The position numbers and the translations under genes were made by a program. Of a stretch of DNA of 17,594 nt, positions 1-7,664 are shown one piece after another. Below the pieces are notes generated by a model, which saw nothing but the letters and a program-made list of their open reading frames with translations, did no database searches and was not told the DNA's origin. How positions within the stretch are numbered: the stretch's first letter is position 1; each line of letters begins with the position of its first letter. Source of the DNA: Candidatus Scatomorpha stercorigallinarum (GTDB lineage: Bacteria > Bacillota_A > Clostridia > Oscillospirales > Oscillospiraceae); contig DVOV01000026.1 of the NCBI GenBank assembly GCA_018713375.1, positions 1-17,594 on the forward strand. Direction: 5' to 3'.

Positions 1-920
1 AAGCCGTTGCCATGTTCCAGAAGGTCATCACGTGGATTCTCCTCGGCTGCCTGGCGATGATAATCGTTGTTGGCATATTCAATCTTAATTATAATCCATT
101 TGACTTTAGTGATCCAGAGCTCTTTACAAACGGCTTCACTGGCGTTGCTGACGCCGCCGTCGTTCTTGTGTTTTCCACTCAGGGTTACTATTTGATTATT
201 AACTACTCAGGCAGAGCAAAAGATCCAAGAAAGGACATCCCTTGGGTATGGAAATACATTCCCTGGCTCCTTGTCATAGTGTATGGAGGCGTTGGTATGG
301 TTGCCGGGTGCGTTCTTCCTCTTGAAGAGTGCGCAAATCAACCTCTGACATACGTTGTGCAAAGCTTTCTTCCCACTCCGCTTGTATATTTATTTGTTAT
401 TGGCGGCGCATGCTTTGCTCTTCTTTCAACATTAAATGGCCTATACAGCAGCTATGGCGCCGTTTGGGCTGAGGCTGCAAAGGATGGATGGTATCCCAAG
501 TTTCTCAGCACAGTAAATAAAAATGGCCAGCCTGTCATTTTAATGACCATCGCCGCTGTAATTGCCGTGCTCCCCATGCTTTTGGATTTCAGCATACAGA
601 CTATAACGAATAATATCATCCTTCTAACCCTGTTTGTTGACATTTTCCCATGCATTGCCGCGTTTATCCTGCCAAGCAAATATCCGGACGCATGGAAAAA
701 CTCTGTCGTTCATATGAAAAAAGGTGCATTTATATGCCTGATGTCTGTATCTCTAATCGTCCAGATAGCTTGCGCCTACTGGAGTGCGCGCAGCATGTCC
801 ATAACCGCTGTTATAATTTCTCTCGCCTGTGTTGCCGTTTGCTTCATATATGGCTATTTCCGCGGCAGCAAAGAAGAAGTTAAATGCCCTGAGCTGTCTA
901 AAGAATTTCTCGAATCCTAA
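1..920 (+). CDS. APC-family amino-acid permease, 3' part
   Basis: The reading frame is open to the left edge (the three codons before the first ATG at 12 are sense codons), so this is the C-terminal part of a longer protein; about 305 residues are visible and APC transporters usually have 400-500. It shows alternating hydrophobic membrane segments, the APC-like stretch QGYYLIINYSGRAKDPRKDIP (residues 57-77 counted from the ATG at 12; Gly-Tyr-Tyr followed by a Lys-Asp-Pro-Arg-Lys-Asp-Ile-Pro loop), and the family-typical segment ending in AEAAKDGWYPKFLS. It should be an inner-membrane amino-acid importer or exchanger; the substrate cannot be read. Its stop lies 3 bases before the next gene, so cotranscription is likely. 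Base composition is clearly more AT-rich than everything downstream to 9963, which may mean separate ancestry. Confidence 0.85.
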   Translation, partial: AVAMFQKVITWILLGCLAMIIVVGIFNLNYNPFDFSDPELFTNGFTGVADAAVVLVFSTQGYYLIINYSGRAKDPRKDIPWVWKYIPWLLVIVYGGVGMVAGCVLPLEECANQPLTYVVQSFLPTPLVYLFVIGGACFALLSTLNGLYSSYGAVWAEAAKDGWYPKFLSTVNKNGQPVILMTIAAVIAVLPMLLDFSIQTITNNIILLTLFVDIFPCIAAFILPSKYPDAWKNSVVHMKKGAFICLMSVSLIVQIACAYWSARSMSITAVIISLACVAVCFIYGYFRGSKEEVKCPELSKEFLES

Positions 921-923
921 TAC

Positions 924-1583
924 ATGAAGCTCCACAGCGTATTCCTGGGCGCGTCCGGCAGCGGCAAGACCGAGCTTTCCGTGAATTTCGCCATCCTGGC
1001 CCGCCGCAGGGCGGGCCGGAGGGTGATATTCATCGACATGGACCAGACCAAGGGCCTGTTCCGGGCGCGGGACTTCTTCGATGAGCTGCGCGCGGAGGGC
1101 GTCGAGCCGGTGGACACCTTTGCCTTCCAGGACGCGCCCGTCATCCCCGCAGGCGTGGCGGCCGCCATCGACGATAAGGACGCCATGTGCGTCTTCGACG
1201 TCGGCGGCAACGCCGCCGGGGCCGTGATGATAGGTCAGTTCGTCGAAAAGCTGCCCGTGGAGGACACGGACTACTTCTTCGTCATAAACCCCTGCCGGCC
1301 GCTGAGCGCCACCGCCGCCGGGCTCGAGCGCGGCATGGTGGAGATACTCTGCGCCTCCGGCATCGACCCGGCCTGGCTGAAGGTCATAAGCAACCCCAAC
1401 ATGGGCCGCGAGACCAGCCGCGAGCTGATACTCGAGCGGCACACCCGGCTGCAGGAGCTGCTCTCCGGCCTCGGCATGAGCGCCTGCGCCATCGCGGCGG
1501 ACAGCGCGCTCTCCGCCGGGCTGGAGGAGGCGTCCGGCCTGCCGGTGCTGCCGCTGCGCCTCTACATGCGCAGCCTGTATTAA
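924..1583 (+). CDS. P-loop ATPase, MinD/CooC (SIMIBI)-like
   Basis: A 219-residue soluble protein beginning almost directly with a Walker A loop, GASGSGKTE (residues 9-17), followed by VIFIDMDQTKG and a hydrophobic strand CVFDVGGN that fits a Walker B/switch region, and a later VINPCRP strand. The overall order resembles MinD/ParA/CooC-type SIMIBI NTPases, though the loop lacks the usual KGGxGKT lysine. The exact role is not recognised. It lies immediately upstream of the ferredoxin-oxidoreductase genes, so a maturation, metal-insertion or activation role is possible but only inferred. No convincing Shine-Dalgarno lies before ATG 924; the upstream bases belong to the AT-rich permease gene. 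This is the first in-frame ATG after the permease stop, and the Walker A follows at the expected distance, so the start is likely right. Confidence 0.75.
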   Translation: MKLHSVFLGASGSGKTELSVNFAILARRRAGRRVIFIDMDQTKGLFRARDFFDELRAEGVEPVDTFAFQDAPVIPAGVAAAIDDKDAMCVFDVGGNAAGAVMIGQFVEKLPVEDTDYFFVINPCRPLSATAAGLERGMVEILCASGIDPAWLKVISNPNMGRETSRELILERHTRLQELLSGLGMSACAIAADSALSAGLEEASGLPVLPLRLYMRSLY

Positions 1584-1597
1584 GCCCGCCGCGCCCG

Positions 1598-1635
1598 GCG
1601 CGTACCGCGCATCCCCAGCGCCGCGCGGTACGCGC
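1598..1635 (+). other. Strong intra-operon hairpin (13-bp perfect stem)
   Basis: Within the 127-bp gap between the ATPase and ferredoxin genes, 1598-1610 is the exact reverse complement of 1623-1635, leaving a 12-base loop. No T-run follows, so it is not a standard intrinsic terminator. It could be an RNA-processing or stability element, or an attenuation site separating the permease/ATPase part from the oxidoreductase genes. I see no convincing promoter in the rest of the gap. Confidence 0.6.
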
Positions 1636-1710
1636 TGCGGCGGCATCTGCGTTTGCCTGCACAGCGCCCTGCGGGACGCTTTCAATCCATATTTCAGAGG
1701 TGTGTGTAGT

Positions 1711-1914
1711 TTGTTCAAGATCGAGATTTTGTCCGAAAGATGTAAGAGCTGCGAATATTGCATCTCCGTATGCAAAAAGGGCGTCCTGGAGGTCGGAGAC
1801 AGGACGAACGCCAAGGGCTACCGCTACATCCGCGTGAAGGACCAGGGCTCCTGCATCGGCTGCCTGATGTGCGCCAACATGTGCCCGGATGCGGCGATAG
1901 AGATCTACAAGTGA
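1711..1914 (+). CDS. 2x[4Fe-4S] ferredoxin-like delta subunit of 2-oxoacid:ferredoxin oxidoreductase
   Basis: A 67-residue protein with two cysteine clusters: CKSCEYCISVC (first; followed by Lys-Lys rather than the usual Pro) and CIGCLMCANMCP (second). This is the small ferredoxin subunit that carries electrons from the thiamine site to external ferredoxin in VOR/KOR complexes. The order delta-alpha-beta-gamma that follows is a standard arrangement. I chose TTG 1711 because AGAGG (1696-1700) sits about 10 bases before it and the protein then begins MFKIEI, as in family members; GTG 1702 is in frame but almost on top of the ribosome site. Its stop is 11 bases before the alpha-subunit start. 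Confidence 0.88.
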   Translation: MFKIEILSERCKSCEYCISVCKKGVLEVGDRTNAKGYRYIRVKDQGSCIGCLMCANMCPDAAIEIYK

Positions 1915-1925
1915 GGAGTGTTACG

Positions 1926-2981
1926 GTGGACAGATATTTTATGAAGGGCGCCGAGGCGCTCGCTGAAGCGGCCATCAGAGCCGGCGCGCGTTTCTTCGCG
2001 GGATATCCCATCACCCCGCAGAACGAGCTGCCCGAGTACATGGCGCGGCGTATGCCGGCCTACGGCGGCACGTTCGTGCAGGCCGAGAGCGAGGTCGCGG
2101 CCATCAACATGGTCTACGGCGCCGGCGCCACCGGCACTTTGGCCATCACTTCCTCCTCCAGCCCCGGCATCAGCCTCAAGAGCGAGGGCATCTCCAACCT
2201 GGCGGCCGCCCATGTGCCCGCCGTCATCGTAAACGTCATGCGCTCCGGCCCGGGCATGGGCACCATCCAGCCCGCCCAAACGGACTATTTCCAGGCCTCC
2301 AAGGCCTCCGGCCACGGCGGCTTCCGCACGATCACGCTCGTGCCCGGCACGCTGCAGGAGGCCGTTGACCTTGTCTACAGGGCCTTTGAGCTCGCCCAGC
2401 GCGACCGCAACCCCGTCATCGTGGCGCCGGACGGCTTCATCGCCGCCATCATGGAGCCCGTGGACCTGCCGGAGTTCAGGGAGCTGCCGCCCACGCCGGA
2501 CTGGGCCGTCGTCGGCTGCGCCGGCCGCGAGCGCAACCTGCTGCTCAACGGCGGGCTCAACGAGGAGCACCAGCTCTCGCAGAACCGCCGGGCCGAGGCC
2601 ATGTATAAACGCTGGGAGGCCGAGGACGTGATGGTCGAGGAGTACCTGCTCGACGACGCCGAGTACGTCGTCGCCGCCACCGGCACCTCCGCCCGCATCT
2701 GCAAGAGCGTCATCGACGAGCTACGCGCCGAGGGCATCCGCGCCGGGCTCATCCGCCCCATCACCATCAGCCCCTTCCCCTACGCCTCGTTCGAGAAGCT
2801 GGGCAGCCACGTCAAGTACGTCATCGACGTCGAGATGTCCGTCCCCGCGCAGATGGTGCTGGATGTGCGCGTCGGCGTGCAGGGGCGCTTCCCCATCGAG
2901 GAAGTGACCACGGCCGGCGGCTTCATCCTCAAGGGCAGCGACGTGAAGAGCAAGATCCGCGCTCTTGCAGAAAGGAAATGA
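1926..2981 (+). CDS. vorB: 2-oxoacid:ferredoxin oxidoreductase alpha subunit (VorB/KorA type)
   Basis: A 351-residue subunit of the cytoplasmic complex that oxidatively decarboxylates a 2-oxoacid to acyl-CoA plus CO2 and reduces ferredoxin. Visible landmarks are the early KGAEALAEAA segment, GYPITPQNE (residues 26-34), the AESEVAAINM strand (about 53-62), the SSSSPG loop, and SGPGMGTIQPAQTDYFQA (about 107-124), which is close to VorB of branched-chain 2-oxoacid (2-oxoisovalerate) oxidoreductases. The length is normal for the family. Start GTG 1926 follows GAGGAG with 7-base spacing, whereas the frame open further upstream lies inside the ferredoxin gene. VOR versus KOR (2-oxoglutarate) specificity cannot be settled by eye. 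Confidence 0.92.
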   Translation: MDRYFMKGAEALAEAAIRAGARFFAGYPITPQNELPEYMARRMPAYGGTFVQAESEVAAINMVYGAGATGTLAITSSSSPGISLKSEGISNLAAAHVPAVIVNVMRSGPGMGTIQPAQTDYFQASKASGHGGFRTITLVPGTLQEAVDLVYRAFELAQRDRNPVIVAPDGFIAAIMEPVDLPEFRELPPTPDWAVVGCAGRERNLLLNGGLNEEHQLSQNRRAEAMYKRWEAEDVMVEEYLLDDAEYVVAATGTSARICKSVIDELRAEGIRAGLIRPITISPFPYASFEKLGSHVKYVIDVEMSVPAQMVLDVRVGVQGRFPIEEVTTAGGFILKGSDVKSKIRALAERK

Positions 2982-2983
2982 CC

Positions 2984-3718
2984 ATGGAGAAGATATATAA
3001 AAAGCCGAAGAGCCTGAACGACAACCCGTTCGGCTACTGCCCCGGCTGCATGCACTCGACCATCAGCAAGCTGGTGGCCCAGGTGATAGACGAGATGGGC
3101 CTGCGCGAAAAGGCCGTCTGCGTCCTACCCGTCGGCTGCGGCACGCTTGGCTGCTTCACCTGGAACCTGGATATGGTGTGCTCCGCGCACGGCCGCGCCC
3201 CGGCCGTCGCCACCGGCGTCAAGCGCTGCAAGCCGGACAGCTTCGTATTCACCTATCAGGGCGACGGCGACCTGGCCAGCATCGGCCTTTCGGAGATCAT
3301 GTGCGCCGCCAACCGCGGCGAGAACTTCAGCACCATCTTCGTCAACAACAGCATCTACGGCATGACCGGCGGCCAGATGGCCCCCACCACCCTCGTGGGC
3401 ATGAAGGCCACCACCTGCCCCAACGGCAGGGATCCCGAGACCGAGGGCTACCCCATGCACATGGCCGAGATGATAGCCCAGCTCAAGCGGCCCGTTTTCT
3501 CCGGGCGCTTTGCGGTGGACACCCCGGCCAATATCCTGCAAACGAAAAAGGCCATCCGCAAGGCCTTCCAGAACCAGCTGGACGGCAAGGGCTTCTCCCT
3601 GGTGGAGATCCTCTCCAACTGCCCCACGAACTGGGGCCTTTCGCCGCTGAAAACGCTGGATTTCATCCACCAGCAGACGATGGGGGAATTCCCCCTCGGC
3701 GTATTCAAGGACATTTGA
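2984..3718 (+). CDS. vorA: 2-oxoacid:ferredoxin oxidoreductase beta subunit (thiamine-binding)
   Basis: A 244-residue TPP-binding subunit. It has YCPGCMH near residues 18-24, a CGTLGC pair near 52-57, the TPP/Mg motif GDGD (93-96) followed by the AANRGENF and VNNSIYGMTGGQ segment (about 120-131), all typical of VorA/KorB/PorB. Together with the alpha subunit it forms the active site. An ATG at 2978 overlaps the alpha stop but has almost no spacing from the AAAGGA site; ATG 2984 has about 8 bases and gives the family-like N-terminus MEKIYKKPKSL. The overlap or near-contact with the alpha gene indicates translational coupling. Confidence 0.92.
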   Translation: MEKIYKKPKSLNDNPFGYCPGCMHSTISKLVAQVIDEMGLREKAVCVLPVGCGTLGCFTWNLDMVCSAHGRAPAVATGVKRCKPDSFVFTYQGDGDLASIGLSEIMCAANRGENFSTIFVNNSIYGMTGGQMAPTTLVGMKATTCPNGRDPETEGYPMHMAEMIAQLKRPVFSGRFAVDTPANILQTKKAIRKAFQNQLDGKGFSLVEILSNCPTNWGLSPLKTLDFIHQQTMGEFPLGVFKDI

Positions 3719-3734
3719 GGGGGAGGGCGCAGCA

Positions 3735-4280
3735 ATGATAAACAACCTGCTCATCGCCGGCTTCGGCGGCCAGGGCGTCATGACCATCGGCAAGATGATC
3801 GGCGAGTGCGCCTTCGCCCAGGGCCTGAACGTCACCTTCCTCCCCTCCTACGGCCCCGAACAGCGCGGCGGCACCGCCAACTGCACGGTCGTCGTCTCCG
3901 ACGCGCCCGTGGGCTCGCCGGTGGCGGAGGAGCTCGACGTCCTCTGCGTGCTCAACCAGCCTTCGCTGGACAAATTCCTGCCCAGCCTCAAAAAAGGTGG
4001 CACGCTGATGGTAAACTCTGACATGGTGGATGTTTCCGGCATCAGCCGCAGCGACATCCGCGTCATCAGCATCCCCGCGGACTCCATGGCGCTGGAGATC
4101 GGCTCCACCAAGACGGCGAACGTCATCATCTTCGCCGTTTACATCGTGGCCTCCGGCACCATCCCCGTGGACCGCGCCAAGGAGATAGCGCTCGCCAAGC
4201 TGGCCAAAAAGCCCCAGTTCGCGGAGATGAACAACACCGCCTTCGACCGCGGCGTGGAGCTCGCGCGCTCGCATCAATAA
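3735..4280 (+). CDS. vorC: 2-oxoacid:ferredoxin oxidoreductase gamma subunit
   Basis: A 181-residue gamma subunit with the diagnostic N-terminal GFGGQGV (residues 9-15), the SYGPEQRGG motif (about 38-46) and a conserved NQPSL segment. In this enzyme family the gamma domain helps bind CoA. It completes a four-gene delta-alpha-beta-gamma set. A purine-rich site (GAGGGGGAGGG) precedes the start, and only 16 bases separate it from the beta stop. Confidence 0.92.
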   Translation: MINNLLIAGFGGQGVMTIGKMIGECAFAQGLNVTFLPSYGPEQRGGTANCTVVVSDAPVGSPVAEELDVLCVLNQPSLDKFLPSLKKGGTLMVNSDMVDVSGISRSDIRVISIPADSMALEIGSTKTANVIIFAVYIVASGTIPVDRAKEIALAKLAKKPQFAEMNNTAFDRGVELARSHQ

Positions 4281-4295
4281 TCTCAGGAGGGACGA

Positions 4296-5627
4296 ATGGA
4301 CTACAGAGAGCAGCTTAAGCAAAAGCTTGTCACCGAGGAGGAGGCCCTGCTCCGCATCCCCGACAACGCATATCTTTTCACCTACGGCTACGGCGAGCCT
4401 GTCGGCATACTGTCCCGGCTCACCGAGCTCAAGGGCAAGCGCAAGGGCATAACCTTTGTCGACTCCCTGAACGCGAAGCCCTATCCTTTTTATTCCGACA
4501 GCGAAATGCGCGGGGTGGTGGACTCAGAGAGCATTTTCTTCGCGCACTTCTGCCGCGAATTTCAGAAGACCGGCGCGATCAGCTTTATCCCCAACCACCT
4601 TGGCAAGGGTTTCAAGGACAAGCTCTGGGCGATAAGGCGCCGCAGCCCCGAGCGGCCCATAGTCTACGCGATACAGGTCTCCCCCATGGACGAGCACGGC
4701 TATTTCACCACCGGCACCGTGGGCATGTCCAACCGCATGATGGTCGAAAACGCGGACATAGTAATCCTTGAGATAGACGAAAACATGCCCCGCACCTTCG
4801 GCAACACCTACATCCATGTCAGCGAGGCCAGCTGCGTCTATCAGGGTCCGAACGAGATGTTCTACATGCCCGAGCGGCCGCAGAGCGAGCTCGATTTGAA
4901 AATCGGGCAGTTCGTCGCCGACCTCATAGAGGACGAATCCACGCTCCAGCTCGGCATCGGCGGCATACCGAATGCCGTCGCCGTCGCCCTTAGGGACAAG
5001 CACAACCTCGGCGTACACACGGAGATGCTCTCCGACAGCCTCATCGACCTCTACCGCGCGGGCGTGGTCACCAACGCCGCCAAGACCCTGCACAAGGACA
5101 AGATGGTCACCGCCTTCTCCTTCGGCTCCCGGGCCGCCTACGAATTCCTGGACAACAACCCGAACGTATTGCACCTCGAGGTGGGCTACACAAACGACCC
5201 CGCCGTTATCCGCCAGAACCGCAAGATGGTCTCCGTGAACACTACGCTGCAGGTGGATCTCACCGGACAGTGCGCCTCCGAGTCCATCGGCACGCTGCAG
5301 CTCAGCGGCACCGGCGGGCAGACGGAGACGGCCTCTGGCGCCAGGCAGTCGGAGGGCGGCAAGTCCATAATCGCCCTGCACTCCACCGCGAACGTCAAGA
5401 ACGCCGACGGCGAGCGCGAGAGGGTTTCCACCATCGTCCCCACCCAGCCCGCCGGGATGGCGATAAGCCTGATGCGCGCGGACGTGGACTTCGTCGTCAC
5501 CGAATACGGCGTCGCCTCCCTGCGCGGAGCCAGCGTGAGGGACCGCGCCATGGAGCTGATCAGCATCGCCCATCCCGACTACCGCGACCAGCTCATGTAC
5601 GACGCGAAAAGGCTCTACCTGATGTAA
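4296..5627 (+). CDS. Acetyl-CoA hydrolase / 4-hydroxybutyrate-type CoA transferase
   Basis: A 443-residue protein of the Cat1/AbfT/acetyl-CoA hydrolase family. Landmarks are GIGGIPNAVA, LGVHTEMLSDSLIDL, the HLEVGYTNDP segment that should hold the catalytic glutamate, DLTGQCASESIG, SGTGGQTE, and the C-terminal VTEYGVASLRG and HPDYRDQL. The enzyme moves CoA from an acyl-CoA to another acid, often acetate; placed directly after the oxidoreductase genes it would release the acid product and conserve the thioester. An AGGAGG site lies 7 bases before ATG 4296. The family contains acetate:succinate, 4-hydroxybutyrate and butyrate specificities, and the substrate cannot be chosen from sequence. Confidence 0.88.
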   Translation: MDYREQLKQKLVTEEEALLRIPDNAYLFTYGYGEPVGILSRLTELKGKRKGITFVDSLNAKPYPFYSDSEMRGVVDSESIFFAHFCREFQKTGAISFIPNHLGKGFKDKLWAIRRRSPERPIVYAIQVSPMDEHGYFTTGTVGMSNRMMVENADIVILEIDENMPRTFGNTYIHVSEASCVYQGPNEMFYMPERPQSELDLKIGQFVADLIEDESTLQLGIGGIPNAVAVALRDKHNLGVHTEMLSDSLIDLYRAGVVTNAAKTLHKDKMVTAFSFGSRAAYEFLDNNPNVLHLEVGYTNDPAVIRQNRKMVSVNTTLQVDLTGQCASESIGTLQLSGTGGQTETASGARQSEGGKSIIALHSTANVKNADGERERVSTIVPTQPAGMAISLMRADVDFVVTEYGVASLRGASVRDRAMELISIAHPDYRDQLMYDAKRLYLM

Positions 5628-5629
5628 AG

Positions 5630-6205
5630 ATGAAGATCGGCTTGTTTTGCGGCTGCTTCGACCCGGTCCACAGCGGCCACATCCGCGCGGCCTCGGCCTT
5701 CCGCAGCGCCGCAGGGCTCGACGCCGTCCTGCTGGTCCCGGCGAACGACTCGTATAGAAAATTCGGCTCCGCCATGCAGAGCGGCCTCCATCGGCTGCGC
5801 ATGTGCGCCCTCGCCGTCTCCGGGCGCGGGGGCCTCGCGGTCAGCGGCTTTGAGGTGCGCTCGCCCTCGCTGCCATATACGTCGGACACCGTTGCCTACG
5901 CGCGCGGCTGCTGCCCCGGGGCGGAGATATATCTCTGCATGGGCTCGGACGCGGCGAAATACGTGACGCGCTGGGAGTGCTTCGGCGCGCTGAAGGACAG
6001 CGTGCGCTTCCTTGTGGCGGACCGCGGAGCCGGAGCGCCGGAAGAGCTGCTGCAAAGCGGCGCTGCCGCATTCTGCATCCCCCTTGAGCCCGACGGCGTC
6101 TCGTCCACGGCCATCCGCCGCGCGCTCCGGCAGCGCGCCGGGCTGCCTGCGGGGCTCGACGGCAAGGTGTATCGGTATATCAGGGAAAAATCCCTATACG
6201 AATAA
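5630..6205 (+). CDS. NadD-like nicotinate-nucleotide adenylyltransferase, operon paralog
   Basis: A 191-residue nucleotidyltransferase with GCFDPVHSGH (residues 8-17, the HxGH signature) and VSSTAIR (157-163), the ISSTxIR signature of NadD-type enzymes. The known reaction of NadD is NaMN + ATP to NaAD + PPi. ATG 5630 lies 2 bases after the CoA-transferase stop. The usual housekeeping neighbours of nadD (obgE, yqeK, rsfS) are absent, so this is probably a specialised copy. In the same operon as larB it could supply NaAD, LarB's substrate. CoaD is less likely because CoaD is shorter and lacks the ISSTxIR form. Specificity (NaMN, NMN or another nucleotide) is unproven. Confidence 0.82.
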   Translation: MKIGLFCGCFDPVHSGHIRAASAFRSAAGLDAVLLVPANDSYRKFGSAMQSGLHRLRMCALAVSGRGGLAVSGFEVRSPSLPYTSDTVAYARGCCPGAEIYLCMGSDAAKYVTRWECFGALKDSVRFLVADRGAGAPEELLQSGAAAFCIPLEPDGVSSTAIRRALRQRAGLPAGLDGKVYRYIREKSLYE

Positions 6206-6229
6206 AAAAACGAAAAGGAGATCAAGTCT

Positions 6230-6613
6230 ATGAAGCTGATGCACACCAAAACGCCTGATTTCGTTCAGAAAATGCACAACGCTGCATTCAAGGGCGGCAA
6301 GACCCTCGTCATGAAGGGCATGGAGACCGTCCGCGGCGGCAAGTGGGCCTCCATCAAGACCGGCCAGATTGAGGAGATCACCGGCAAGACCGCCCAGGAA
6401 GAGGGCGTCGCCTCCCTCGAGATGGTCATCCTGAACGAAAACCCTGAGGTCATGAAGATCGTCCTCCTCAAGGCCCGCGACAAGGACGACAACGTCATCA
6501 AAATCGTGCGCTTCCCCGGCGTCTGCGTGTTCGAGCCGCTTGAGGAGACCTATTACGAGGGCTGCAAGAACGTGAGCACCCACACCACGTACACCCTGCC
6601 CACCGAGCAATAA
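6230..6613 (+). CDS. Unrecognised 127-aa protein, possible small subunit
   Basis: I do not recognise the family. The protein is soluble, without signal peptide or membrane segment; it has a Gly/Lys-rich N-terminal half (GGKTLVMKGMETVRGGKW) and an acidic middle predicted to be strand-rich, with two cysteines in the C-terminal third. An AAAAGGAG site is well spaced before ATG 6230 after an A-rich 24-base gap, and the codons are dominated by C-ending forms, consistent with high expression. The next gene starts 18 bases after its stop with an equally strong site, suggesting the two products are made in similar amounts and may form one enzyme. Function unknown. Confidence 0.8.
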   Translation: MKLMHTKTPDFVQKMHNAAFKGGKTLVMKGMETVRGGKWASIKTGQIEEITGKTAQEEGVASLEMVILNENPEVMKIVLLKARDKDDNVIKIVRFPGVCVFEPLEETYYEGCKNVSTHTTYTLPTEQ

Positions 6614-6631
6614 TAAGAGGAGGATACGAAA

Positions 6632-7651
6632 ATGGCTAAGATCAAAGCAAGAGTAGTACCTGAGGGCAACATCGGCGGACTGTACAATCCCCTCACCCTC
6701 ATCCTGTTGGATGCCGACGACGTAAAGGCCGCCGGGCTCAACTATGAGCAGGCCATGAAGGTCGCCGCCACCTACACCGACGGCCCCTGCGGCATAGACA
6801 TCTATGACCGCAACACCATTACCACCACCTCCGACGGCCTGCTGGCCGAGTGCGGCATGGTGGCTATCGGCGCTTCCGACCAGGGGCTGGTAAACCCGAA
6901 GTACGGCTGGCTGCCCATGTACGAGGAGCCGTATACCGAAGAGATCGTTAAGGAAGAGCCCAACCTGAAGGCCTGGCAGATGCTCTATCCCGGCTACAGG
7001 CTCGTGAAGGGCCCCTCCCCCGACTATAAGAAGCTGCCTGTACACAACGCGGTCATGACCGGCAAGGCGGGCAACAACAACTCCGCCTCCGAGATCATGA
7101 ACCTCGTCACCATGAAGGAGATGCTCTTCCCCTTCCTCGGCCTCCGCTCCCTCTTCTGGGGCGACGACGTGCGCATCGGCCACGCCGGCCCGGTGTTCTC
7201 CGTCTCCATCGGCATGATGTTCCCCGAGCGCTACGGCCGCATCTCCTACTTCCCCACCTGCGAGAGCGGCAACACGCTGCACAACTCCGGCGCGTTCGCG
7301 CAGACCCTGAAGAAGGACCTCCCCTGCGTCACCTGCACGAAGAAGATGTTCGCCGGATACATCATCAGGCACCTCAACTGCGGCCTGGTCCCCGCGCGTG
7401 ACATCGCCTGCGCGCCGAGCATACTCACCCTCGCCTGCTGCATGGGCAAGGAGATCGCCTGGGAGCGCATCACCGACAGGGCATGGGTCGAGCTCGATTC
7501 CGTCGGGTTCACAAGGGAATACTTCGACTCCCTGCCGCGCCTCACCGAGGAAGAGATCCTCGAGCGCGCCGACGAGCTCATCCCCGGCATGGAGGACGCT
7601 GTGACCGTCAAGGCGGCCGACATTGTCCTCGACGTTGAAATCGAATTCTGA
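6632..7651 (+). CDS. Unrecognised 339-aa Cys/His-containing protein, candidate catalytic subunit
   Basis: I do not recognise the family. It is a soluble protein with many cysteines at potentially functional sites: DGPCGID, LAECGM, PTCESGN, LPCVTCTKK, HLNCGL and IACAPS followed by ACCMGKE. Histidines occur in PVHNAV, IGHAGP, TLHNSG and IRHLNCG. A Gly/Asn-rich loop (GKAGNNNSAS) lies near the middle. The GAGGAGGAT site before ATG 6632 is the best in the window. The position between a NaAD-forming enzyme and LarB, upstream of the other orphan genes, makes it the best candidate for an enzyme using a LarB-derived cofactor; that is inference from context only. No similarity to LarA racemase motifs was seen. 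Confidence 0.82.
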   Translation: MAKIKARVVPEGNIGGLYNPLTLILLDADDVKAAGLNYEQAMKVAATYTDGPCGIDIYDRNTITTTSDGLLAECGMVAIGASDQGLVNPKYGWLPMYEEPYTEEIVKEEPNLKAWQMLYPGYRLVKGPSPDYKKLPVHNAVMTGKAGNNNSASEIMNLVTMKEMLFPFLGLRSLFWGDDVRIGHAGPVFSVSIGMMFPERYGRISYFPTCESGNTLHNSGAFAQTLKKDLPCVTCTKKMFAGYIIRHLNCGLVPARDIACAPSILTLACCMGKEIAWERITDRAWVELDSVGFTREYFDSLPRLTEEEILERADELIPGMEDAVTVKAADIVLDVEIEF

Positions 7652-7664
7652 CAAAACCACAGCT

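Noticed and set aside
753..1814. A 353-codon minus-strand frame spanning permease, ATPase and ferredoxin genes
   Set aside because: It crosses three plus-strand genes and the 1598-1635 hairpin, and its translation is Ala/Gly/His-rich with no recognisable motif.
4524..5573. A 349-codon minus-strand frame
   Set aside because: It lies wholly inside the CoA-transferase gene, whose family motifs are unmistakable.
5630..6205. CoaD (pantetheine-phosphate adenylyltransferase)
   Set aside because: The length and the VSSTAIR motif near the C-terminus favour NadD; CoaD is shorter with a different C-terminal pattern.
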